40,998 bases of DNA, taken from a virus. The translations under genes were made by a program, and so were the position numbers. Below the pieces are notes generated by a model. It did not search any database. It worked only from the letters and a program-made list of their open reading frames with translations, and had not been told where the DNA came from. The stretch is from IMG/VR virus record IMGVR_UViG_3300032220_001177, positions 1 through 40,998 of that record, one strand, 5' to 3'. Of this stretch, positions 21,214-27,613 are shown in pieces. Positions within the stretch are counted from its first letter, which is position 1. Each line of letters begins with the position of its first letter.

Positions 21214-21642
21214 TTAAAGAGAATACTTAGATTGCCAAGTTTGAATAAAATTTTCACCTACTGCTAATTCTAAAATTATTGCAGTTTCAGGTACACCTAC
21301 TAATTTATCAGCTGATATAATGTAATCAATATTTTCGTTAGCAAATATTTTCATTTTAGTTTGAGCATTTGAACGATTTGATGTTTTAAATACTAAAACT
21401 ACAGGTTGCTTGTTATATGATTTATGTTTTTCAGCTTTTAAATTATTATGTTTATATCCTTTAGGATAAGTAATTTCTGATTTATATGGGTTTAGAGGAT
21501 TTTTAGTAGTATCGTAGTAAAGTACAGTTTTAGTACCTAACTCAGGTTTAGTTGGTACTTCATAATACTCACGAGTAAATTTTTCGGGTTGAACCAATAC
21601 TTGTTCTACAGGTCTACCTCTACGTTCTGTTTTTTCTATCAT
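21214..21642 (-). CDS. Hypothetical protein with AT-hook-like start (142 aa)
   Basis: The N-terminus IEKTERRGRPVEQVLVQPEK has an RRGRP patch like that of the RecA-like ATPase at the window start, suggesting minor-groove DNA contact. The rest is alpha/beta with an NxRSNAQTKMKIFA segment and is not recognised. Own promoter at 21683-21715. Confidence 0.6.
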   Translation of the reverse strand: MIEKTERRGRPVEQVLVQPEKFTREYYEVPTKPELGTKTVLYYDTTKNPLNPYKSEITYPKGYKHNNLKAEKHKSYNKQPVVLVFKTSNRSNAQTKMKIFANENIDYIISADKLVGVPETAIILELAVGENFIQTWQSKYSL

Positions 21643-21682
21643 AACCTTTATTTTTTATTATTATTAATTAATTATCTTATCC

Positions 21683-21715
21683 GTAAATATACGAACCTTA
21701 TTTCAGGGAGCCTAA
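21683..21715 (-). promoter_or_regulatory. Promoter, recurrent family (copy 13), overlapping upstream gene end
   Basis: TTAG-N20-TATATTTAC on the minus strand. The -33 part overlaps the last codons of the SWIM-finger gene. Spacer CTCCCTGAAATAAGGTTCG. Confidence 0.75.
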
Positions 21716-22144
21716 TTCTTTTTCTACTTCTTTAATATGTTTGCATTTTTTATCTTTAGCTCTCCAGGATCCCGGACAACTACATTTTAATTTACCCATA
21801 TTTTCTCTTACTTGATAAAAACCATCTCCACTTGAGGATTCAAACATCCATTTATTTTCTTGTTTAGGTTTTTCAACTATTTTAGGTAAATTATCTATCA
21901 CTCTAATATCACTTAATTCAGTTTCAGGAATACATGAAATACCTTCAGGCATTATTTTATATCTATCTCCTGTTTTTACAATAGAGATACATAAATAAGG
22001 ATGTTTTGATACCTCGTATTTAAAGGATCTATGAGTACAATGTTTAATGTTATCTCTTTGGGGATAAATAGCTGATTCGCTTTTTGGAACTATTTTTACA
22101 ACTTTAGTACCATTCTCATATTCTAACGTTAATTCACTTAGCAT
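21698..22144 (-). CDS. SWIM zinc-finger protein (148 aa)
   Basis: The C-terminal half has KWMFESSSGDGFYQVRENMG and then KCSCPGSWRAKDKKCKHI, a SWIM zinc finger CxC-x10-CxH (Cys121, Cys123, Cys134, His136) known to bind DNA or protein. The N-terminal 90 residues are beta-rich with extra Cys/His (CTH at 36-38) and not recognised. Expressed from the promoter at 22162-22194. Confidence 0.75.
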   Translation of the reverse strand: MLSELTLEYENGTKVVKIVPKSESAIYPQRDNIKHCTHRSFKYEVSKHPYLCISIVKTGDRYKIMPEGISCIPETELSDIRVIDNLPKIVEKPKQENKWMFESSSGDGFYQVRENMGKLKCSCPGSWRAKDKKCKHIKEVEKELGSLK

Positions 22145-22161
22145 AACCTTTATTTTATGGG

Positions 22162-22194
22162 GTAAATATACGAAACAGATTTAGGTAAGCCAAA
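22162..22194 (-). promoter_or_regulatory. Promoter, recurrent family (copy 14)
   Basis: TTTG-N20-TATATTTAC on the minus strand; spacer CTTACCTAAATCTGTTTCG lacks the inverted repeat, and the start-site palindrome is absent. Only 18 nt separate it from the start of the SWIM gene. Confidence 0.7.
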
Positions 22195-22211
22195 TTTCTT
22201 TATAGATGTTT

Positions 22212-22376
22212 TTAACTTACTTTTAAGGGATTTGATTTCTTTTTTATGAAATACAATTCTAAAGTAAGAGATATACATAATTCTTCTAAAGCTTCCGGAT
22301 CTTTTAAGGCAATTTGGATTAATAATTCATCGGGAAGAGAATTAAATATATCTACAGCATCTGCTTTGAGTTTCAT
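22212..22376 (-). CDS. Small helical protein (54 aa)
   Basis: MKLKADAVDIFNSLPDELLI, then QIALKDPEALEELC and a basic tail. FNSLPDELL recalls an F-box-like helix, but the length is too short to claim that. ATG overlaps the stop of the 38-residue gene upstream (ATGA). Confidence 0.55.
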   Translation of the reverse strand: MKLKADAVDIFNSLPDELLIQIALKDPEALEELCISLTLELYFIKKKSNPLKVS

Positions 22377-22489
22377 CTTTGTTTTTTAGAATAGGAAGTT
22401 GGTTTATCCTTTTTACCCATTCTGTATTTAAGATTATCGATCCAAATTTTTAGGCATTCTATTTTAGCGGAATTACTTGTTTTACTCAT
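22373..22489 (-). CDS. Small basic protein (38 aa)
   Basis: MSKTSNSAKIECLKIWIDNL and a Lys-rich tail. Short but in an ATGA-overlap chain with the 54-residue gene. Function unknown. Confidence 0.5.
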   Translation of the reverse strand: MSKTSNSAKIECLKIWIDNLKYRMGKKDKPTSYSKKQR

Positions 22490-22510
22490 AACTTAATTTA
22501 TTTTATTTAT

Positions 22511-22654
22511 TTATTTACCTTGACTTTTATATAACTTTCTATAATTTTTACTAGATTTTAACTTACTAGTTTTTGTTTTTGCGTGAACTCCAGTGCGTGA
22601 TACTTTAGGTTTATCTGCTTTTAAAACTGTTACTTGAGACTTTGACTTTGCCAT
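22511..22654 (-). CDS. Highly basic small protein (47 aa)
   Basis: MAKSKSQVTVLKADKPKVSR, then GVHAKTKTSKLKSSKNYRKL: about one third Lys/Arg, no acidic cluster, largely disordered. This type of short KTSKxKSSKNYxK protein recurs, to my knowledge, in phages of Bacteroidota. It may bind nucleic acid. Confidence 0.6.
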   Translation of the reverse strand: MAKSKSQVTVLKADKPKVSRTGVHAKTKTSKLKSSKNYRKLYKSQGK

Positions 22655-22689
22655 TGTTGATTAGGGTTAAAACGTTACCCTAATACATA

Positions 22690-23256
22690 TCAGAATAATT
22701 CTTTAAGTTTTTCTTTATTAATGACATTTTTTAAAGAATTAATATAATTACTATCTTCAGCATAGTTTTGACCTAAATATAAATAATATTCTTCTTCATT
22801 ATCAATATTATTTAAATATCTACAACTATAAAAAGCATAATCATAAACGGATTGATACCAATCATCATAATAGGCATGATTTAAATTAGTACCTTTAGCT
22901 GTATTGATACGAATAGTTGCTTGTTTCATTCCAAATAGATTATTATTTTCTTTAAATACTTGGCTTTTCCAATGACCTGTTTCAAGAATAGATTGGGCTA
23001 TAACAATATAAGGGAATTTTATTTTTAATCTTTTTAGTTCTTCAACTAATTTTTCTTGAGTAAACTTATTTTTTTCTTGTTGTAAATCTAAAATAAGTAA
23101 TTCTCTTTCAAAATTTTCTAATGTTTTTCCTTTAACAAAACATCCTCCAATAAATGAACCTATAATTAGGGTAATAATTATTCCCCAAAAAATTCTAGTT
23201 TTGCGTTTGTTTTTCTCCCACTTGAAAGTGTTAACGTTGTATTTCCAATAGATCAT
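22690..23256 (-). CDS. Membrane-anchored GH73-like glucosaminidase (lysin)
   Basis: The C-terminal domain has PYIVIAQSILETGHWKS with catalytic Glu92, then NNLFGMK and Y-Y-DDWYQSVYDYAFY, typical of FlgJ/GH73 N-acetylglucosaminidases that cut peptidoglycan. A basic N-terminus followed by a hydrophobic helix (residues 22-40) suggests a signal anchor, as in export-competent endolysins. Length 188 aa. The early-type promoter just upstream is unusual for a lysis gene, so a role in host-wall remodelling is also possible. Confidence 0.8.
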   Translation of the reverse strand: MIYWKYNVNTFKWEKNKRKTRIFWGIIITLIIGSFIGGCFVKGKTLENFERELLILDLQQEKNKFTQEKLVEELKRLKIKFPYIVIAQSILETGHWKSQVFKENNNLFGMKQATIRINTAKGTNLNHAYYDDWYQSVYDYAFYSCRYLNNIDNEEEYYLYLGQNYAEDSNYINSLKNVINKEKLKELF

Positions 23257-23279
23257 AACTTTTATTTTTATGGTTATGA

Positions 23280-23312
23280 TTAAATATACGAACCCTATTT
23301 GGGTATACCAAA
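23280..23312 (-). promoter_or_regulatory. Promoter, recurrent family (copy 15)
   Basis: TTTG-N20-TATATTTAA on the minus strand, spacer TATACCCAAATAGGGTTCG with CCC/GGG repeat. Drives the glucosaminidase-like gene. The last copy seen; none lies in 23.3-41.0 kb. Confidence 0.75.
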
Positions 23313-23313
23313 T

Positions 23314-23655
23314 TTACTTTTTGGATTTTGAAATATCTTCAATTAGATTTCCTACTTCTTGATTTTTTAATTTATTTATTGTGTCGGCAATAATTTGGCA
23401 TTCTTCATATTTTTCTTCTTTAATATAATATGGAAGATTTTCCTCAAGTGTTTCAAGAAAATGTTTACGTTCAATTGTAATATCATAAATAGCATCATCT
23501 TCAATACAAATTATAGAAATTACGTGAATATGTCTTTTTTTTGTAGATAAATTACTTAAAATTCCATTAACTACAGCCTCAGAAATACGAAAGTCTTTAC
23601 CTTCAACCATTTCTTGAAATTCATCTGAGTTTTGGATTGTGATTTCGAGTGCCAT
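23314..23655 (-). CDS. Hypothetical protein (113 aa)
   Basis: Not recognised. Alpha/beta N-terminal half (HIHVISIICIEDDAIYDITI) and a helical, acidic C-terminus. ATG is 1 nt after the stop of the 62-residue gene upstream. Confidence 0.6.
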   Translation of the reverse strand: MALEITIQNSDEFQEMVEGKDFRISEAVVNGILSNLSTKKRHIHVISIICIEDDAIYDITIERKHFLETLEENLPYYIKEEKYEECQIIADTINKLKNQEVGNLIEDISKSKK

Positions 23656-23656
23656 G

Positions 23657-23845
23657 TTAGAATAGATTTAAAAAGTTTGGATTTATATTTTTAGATTTAA
23701 GCTTCTCTATTTTATCTTGTTCATTAATCATTTTAGTTGCTAACTTCTCTAGATGTTTACTTTTTTGGATATCAAAGTCATTCACAATAGTATCATGTTT
23801 TTTATGTTTACCTTTTTTTAATAATGGAATTATTTTCCTACCCAT
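23657..23845 (-). CDS. Small basic protein (62 aa)
   Basis: MGRKIIPLLKKGKHKKHDTI and a Lys-rich helical remainder. Not recognised. Lies between the tandem HNH genes and the 113-residue gene. Confidence 0.55.
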   Translation of the reverse strand: MGRKIIPLLKKGKHKKHDTIVNDFDIQKSKHLEKLATKMINEQDKIEKLKSKNINPNFLNLF

Positions 23846-23864
23846 GATTCTAAATATTATAAAT

Positions 23865-24509
23865 TTATAAATGACTTATATATTCACTTCCATCATCTAT
23901 AGGAGTTGAATCATATAAGCCTAATTCTTTTAAGCGTTCTTGAGTATATGAATCTATTTCCCAGTCTACTTTAGATTCATTTTTAGTTAAATGATCCTCT
24001 ATACCCTCTAATTGTTTTCCTGTAAATAAATCTCCCTGGTATAGGAAATAACAATTGTAACAAAGCATTTCTAGATTTTCAAGTCGATAATGTTGTTTGT
24101 TTCCATCTTTAAAATGCATTAAAAGCGGCATTTTATAGTCTAGTACGCGATGTTCATGAAAGCCACACGAATAGCATTCCTCTTTCATATAACCCTCTTG
24201 TAACAACTTATATTTAATTTTATTTGGATTAAAAGAAGATGGGTCAATTCTTCCTTCAATTAAATCTAATAAAGCAAAATCTTTTCTTGGGTTTCCATTA
24301 CTTAAAAATTTTGGAATACCTTTTCCACATTGGTTTTTATGTTGTTCAAATAGATTTTCATATCCTGGTTCTGTAGCTTCATACTGTTTAGCCCATTTTT
24401 TATAATGTATATAAGAAACATTCAAATACCTAGCACTCGCTTTATTAGATTTAGTTTTAGCCATTGCGGCTCTTATCATCTCGTGATTTAAAGGTTTAGC
24501 TTTAGGCAT
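23865..24509 (-). CDS. HNH-like protein with N-terminal helix-turn-helix
   Basis: Residues 10-42 (MIRAAMAKTKSNKASARYLN, then VSYIHYKKWAKQYE) resemble a resolvase-type helix-turn-helix. Residues 110-155 are HNH-like: CYSCG, PLLMHFKDGNKQHYRLENLE, LCYNC. Compared with active HNH enzymes (HHxDG...N...NCH) the second histidine of the pair is Phe and the final His is Tyr, so cutting activity is uncertain; it may be a DNA-binding regulator. The gene follows the next HNH gene after 1 nt. Confidence 0.75.
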   Translation of the reverse strand: MPKAKPLNHEMIRAAMAKTKSNKASARYLNVSYIHYKKWAKQYEATEPGYENLFEQHKNQCGKGIPKFLSNGNPRKDFALLDLIEGRIDPSSFNPNKIKYKLLQEGYMKEECYSCGFHEHRVLDYKMPLLMHFKDGNKQHYRLENLEMLCYNCYFLYQGDLFTGKQLEGIEDHLTKNESKVDWEIDSYTQERLKELGLYDSTPIDDGSEYISHL

Positions 24510-24510
24510 G

Positions 24511-25068
24511 TTATTTCTTTTTTCTTGTTCTGTTACTATTCTTTTCTAAAGGACGAGTATTAGTATAATGAAAACTCCCACCTTGGCTTAAAAGAATTAT
24601 GTGGTCTATTTCCCAATAAGTTCCATGATTATCCCAGTTCATATTTTTATCAAATTGTTGTTCTAAATATAATTTATATTCCTCAGGAGAACAACCTAAT
24701 ATTTCAAGCGTAGATTTTTCTTTATTTTTATATTGTGCTTTTAAAGCATGCCATATTCTAGTTCTAACTAATTGGAGTGCTTTTGATGATGGATTCTTTT
24801 TATAAAAGTTTCTAGTATATTCAAGCTTCTTTTCCATATTATCAGCATCATATTTTTTTTGATATAATGCTTTTTTTTCTTTGTATTTTTCTTGTTTAAT
24901 TAAATGTTTTTGTTTAAACTGATTATCTTGGTATTTTTCACCCCAATATATTTTATCTTGTTCTTTTTTACATGATCTACAAATACCCTTAGTACCACAT
25001 TTATTAATACTAGGTTTACGATACTCAGTTGAATCTTTTATTTCATTGCATCTGTTACATTTTACCAT
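24511..25068 (-). CDS. HNH endonuclease
   Basis: N-terminal CNRC and CRSC form a zinc module like that in the tRNA-cluster HNH protein. A long Lys-rich linker leads to LGCSPEEYKLYLEQQF and WEIDHIILLSQGG, HYTNTRPLEKNSNRTRKK, the H-N-N/H fold of phage homing-type endonucleases. The leader CAATATGTATAATAAAA upstream is nearly identical to that of the HNH gene at 12534, as expected for a mobile unit. Confidence 0.85.
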   Translation of the reverse strand: MVKCNRCNEIKDSTEYRKPSINKCGTKGICRSCKKEQDKIYWGEKYQDNQFKQKHLIKQEKYKEKKALYQKKYDADNMEKKLEYTRNFYKKNPSSKALQLVRTRIWHALKAQYKNKEKSTLEILGCSPEEYKLYLEQQFDKNMNWDNHGTYWEIDHIILLSQGGSFHYTNTRPLEKNSNRTRKKK

Positions 25069-25118
25069 ATGTTTTTATTATACATATTGGAAGGCAGCTG
25101 CAAGATATGCTTTAGGCA

Positions 25119-25430
25119 TTATTCTTCGATTTTAATATCACTTGGAGCTGGGATATTATCATGTGAATCTTCATCTCCATTGTATTCTGTTTTAGGGGTA
25201 CTTAGGGCAATTTTTCTCATTTTATTTTCAGCGGCCATATATTGTTGGTACTCATCATGTTCCATAAATATTGTTTCAACCCATGTATGGTCTCCTTCAC
25301 CTTTCATTACTGTAACTGCTCCTCTTTTTTGTGTTGTTGAGCAGGGAACACAAGTTGTTGCTGTTGGAAGAATTTCTAATCTTTTTGGATTAATTTGTTC
25401 TTTACATCCTTTACAATATCTAATAATCAT
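25119..25430 (-). CDS. DksA/TraR-type zinc-finger protein (103 aa)
   Basis: The N-terminus CKGCKEQINPKRLEILPTAT, then TCVPC, is the DksA/TraR C4 zinc finger (Cys6, Cys9, Cys27, Cys30), normally used by proteins that enter the RNA polymerase secondary channel and adjust transcription. The typical N-terminal coiled coil of DksA is absent, and a 70-residue acidic C-terminus follows instead. Thus it is a zinc-finger-only relative; effect on host polymerase is possible but inferred. Confidence 0.75.
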   Translation of the reverse strand: MIIRYCKGCKEQINPKRLEILPTATTCVPCSTTQKRGAVTVMKGEGDHTWVETIFMEHDEYQQYMAAENKMRKIALSTPKTEYNGDEDSHDNIPAPSDIKIEE

Positions 25431-25434
25431 ATTT

Positions 25435-25812
25435 TTATTTTTCGTTTAATTCAACTTTTTTAATTAAATCCCAAAGTTGTTCAGGAGTTTCTATTAACAA
25501 TTCTTTTTGAGTACTTTCATCAAGATTATTTAATTCTATAGCTAATAATTCCCCCTCATCATTAAAACGTTCAAATAACCACCATAAAATGATACTTCCT
25601 TTCCATTCCCCATAGTGAAGAAGGATTAAATTTTCAATTATAATATAAAAAGATTCTTCATAATTAGCAATTCCCATTCCCACTTCCTCTTCCATATGGT
25701 TAGTTCTTTTCCAACACTCATCTATTTCTAAAACAATATCTAAAAAATAATCCTTTTCATTAGGCTCTGAGTTGCGGAGTTTAATGTTAAGGTTTTTGCC
25801 AAATGGATTCAT
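25435..25812 (-). CDS. Hypothetical protein (125 aa), paralogue of the 9738-10115 product
   Basis: Acidic helical protein with ENLILLHYGEWKGSIILWWLFER and EQLWDLIKKVE. The word order matches the 125-residue product at 9738-10115. Function unknown. Stop is 4 nt before the DksA-like gene start. Confidence 0.65.
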   Translation of the reverse strand: MNPFGKNLNIKLRNSEPNEKDYFLDIVLEIDECWKRTNHMEEEVGMGIANYEESFYIIIENLILLHYGEWKGSIILWWLFERFNDEGELLAIELNNLDESTQKELLIETPEQLWDLIKKVELNEK

Positions 25813-25828
25813 ATAATTACTATTTTAA

Positions 25829-26008
25829 TTATTTTTTTGTAGAATTTTTAAAGACTTGTTCAACTTTAAATACTGTTAGGAAATCTTGTATATTCATATC
25901 TTTAATATGAGAAGCTACTAAAATAGCATCCTCTAAATTAATAGCCTCAAATTTACCGTGAGGTTCCTTAGTTTTATCGTGTTTATTATAGTATATAAAT
26001 AGGCTCAT
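25829..26008 (-). CDS. Small hypothetical protein (59 aa)
   Basis: MSLFIYYNKHDKTKEPHGKF, then EAINLEDAILVASHIKDM: a small alpha/beta sequence of the type found in many phages. Lies between the glycan cluster and the small-gene region; function unknown. Confidence 0.55.
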   Translation of the reverse strand: MSLFIYYNKHDKTKEPHGKFEAINLEDAILVASHIKDMNIQDFLTVFKVEQVFKNSTKK

Positions 26009-26021
26009 ATATTATTTATAA

Positions 26022-26876
26022 TTAATAAATTTCATACTCAATTTCTGTATCTGAAAATCCCCAAGTATCTGGGTTAGTTGTTTGTTCAAACCATTCAACC
26101 CATTGCCAAGCATCATTATATGTTTGTTTTGAAGGTGAACTACCATCATTACCCATTCCCTTATGAGACATATGGTACAAAGGTAAATCATAAATATCTT
26201 TTAAATTATAACCTTTTAAAATTGCTTTTTTCTGTACATTAGTATCTTGAAAACAAGCATATAACATTTTTTCCTCAAATCCTTTAATATCTGTCCATAA
26301 ATCTTTATGTGCTAATTGAAAGTCACCACAACAATTTATTAAACTGTAATGATCATTTGGTGTAACCATAGCTGGTATTCTGCGTTCTTGAGAAATAGAA
26401 TCTAAAATATCTCTATATGATTTCCAATTTTCAAATCCATGTTTTTCAAGATCTTGAATTTCAAAATCTCTTCTAGATACTGTATAAAAAGTATTTTTAT
26501 CTGCTTTTGATAAAAATTCATGGAATTTATCCTTATTAGGAGCTATAATATCAATAGTTGTAACAACAATCCAATCAGCATCACATCGTCTCAACATTAA
26601 ATTAGACGAAATTACTTGAGTACATACTTGAGCTTTAGAATCATAGTTAGTTAACATCTTAGCAACATTTGAAGGAATAACCATATGTTTAAGTTTACCT
26701 GTTTTTGGAAATTTATCCTCAATATCCCACAATAATGGGTTTTTCCCCTCAGGTGAATTCCAATCTAAAAGAAAGACTTCATCAAAAGTATCAAGCATTG
26801 ATTTTAAACATACTAAGACACGTTCATCTTCTTTATATCCATCATTTCTTACATACAATAAAGCTGCTGTTTTCAT
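26022..26876 (-). CDS. Glycosyltransferase, GT-A type (284 aa)
   Basis: Start chosen at 26876 because that ATG overlaps the stop of the kinase gene (ATGA). MKTAALLYVRNDGYKEDERV and VLVCLKSMLDTFDEVFLLDW are the nucleotide-sugar-binding start of a GT2-like fold; DADWIVVTTIDI takes the place of the DxD region. C-terminal HMSHKG and a Trp-rich end suggest the acceptor side. Last gene of the glycan cluster. Donor and acceptor unknown. Confidence 0.7.
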   Translation of the reverse strand: MKTAALLYVRNDGYKEDERVLVCLKSMLDTFDEVFLLDWNSPEGKNPLLWDIEDKFPKTGKLKHMVIPSNVAKMLTNYDSKAQVCTQVISSNLMLRRCDADWIVVTTIDIIAPNKDKFHEFLSKADKNTFYTVSRRDFEIQDLEKHGFENWKSYRDILDSISQERRIPAMVTPNDHYSLINCCGDFQLAHKDLWTDIKGFEEKMLYACFQDTNVQKKAILKGYNLKDIYDLPLYHMSHKGMGNDGSSPSKQTYNDAWQWVEWFEQTTNPDTWGFSDTEIEYEIY

Positions 26877-27613
26877 ATTGTTGATACTCCAGATTTTTGA
26901 ATTACTATTGTTGTACATTCTTGAGCAAATTGAATTGCTTTATCTATATTTTTAGAACGAGCATATTCTATTACTAAACCTGAAAGGAAGGTATCGCCTG
27001 CTCCAGAAACATCTTTTACAGGAACATCAACTGTAGGATAATTTTTACCCTGGTAGTCACAGCCGTATTTGCCTCTAGTTACAATTGTTTTATTATTAAG
27101 AATAGGATCATTTTTTAATATTTCTTTATTTCGTTCGTACTCATGATAATTAATTTTAATAAAATCAATATTATGAACCCAATCACCTAATATTTTCTTA
27201 GTATCTAAAAATGTAGGACAATCGAATTTTTTAGAAATAATTTCTATATCTTCTTCATCTAAAAATCCTTTACAATAATCACTTATTATTATAGCATCGT
27301 ATTTTTTCCAATTTATTTTATCTAATACCTCTTGAGTAATTCTATCACACTTATCATTTTCATCTACTCGTAACAATAAATGATTATATTTAGAACAAAC
27401 ATATCTTATTTTATGGATTTCTTGTTTGTTAGTAATAAAATCAACTGTGTGTCCTAAAGCTTCTATGTTTTTAACTACATTTCCAGCCATTCCTGGGTTG
27501 GATGTTTCTCTTTCAGGAATAATGATAGGAACAGGTGCTTCTGGAGCTAATCTGTCTACTTTACCATATCTAAAAATATCTATACAACTATCTCCTATAA
27601 CTAATATTTTCAT
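26873..27613 (-). CDS. PfkB-family kinase, heptose-7-phosphate kinase-like
   Basis: The protein follows the N-terminal kinase domain of HldE/RfaE: VIGDSCIDIFRYGKVDRLAP and EAPVPI, NPGMAGNVVKNIEALG, and the catalytic DVSGAGDTF (GAGD at 204-207, Asp207 as base). At 246 aa it is shorter than the usual 310-330-aa kinase domain and lacks the cytidylyltransferase half. It would phosphorylate a sugar phosphate (heptose 7-phosphate in the known pathway). No heptose isomerase or nucleotidyltransferase is in this window. Overlaps both neighbours by 4 nt. Confidence 0.8.
   Translation of the reverse strand: MKILVIGDSCIDIFRYGKVDRLAPEAPVPIIIPERETSNPGMAGNVVKNIEALGHTVDFITNKQEIHKIRYVCSKYNHLLLRVDENDKCDRITQEVLDKINWKKYDAIIISDYCKGFLDEEDIEIISKKFDCPTFLDTKKILGDWVHNIDFIKINYHEYERNKEILKNDPILNNKTIVTRGKYGCDYQGKNYPTVDVPVKDVSGAGDTFLSGLVIEYARSKNIDKAIQFAQECTTIVIQKSGVSTI

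Noticed and set aside
11805-26020. T4-type late promoters (TATAAATA) near 11820 and 26015
   Set aside because: The word is expected often by chance in this AT-rich sequence and only two cases precede genes in the right orientation.
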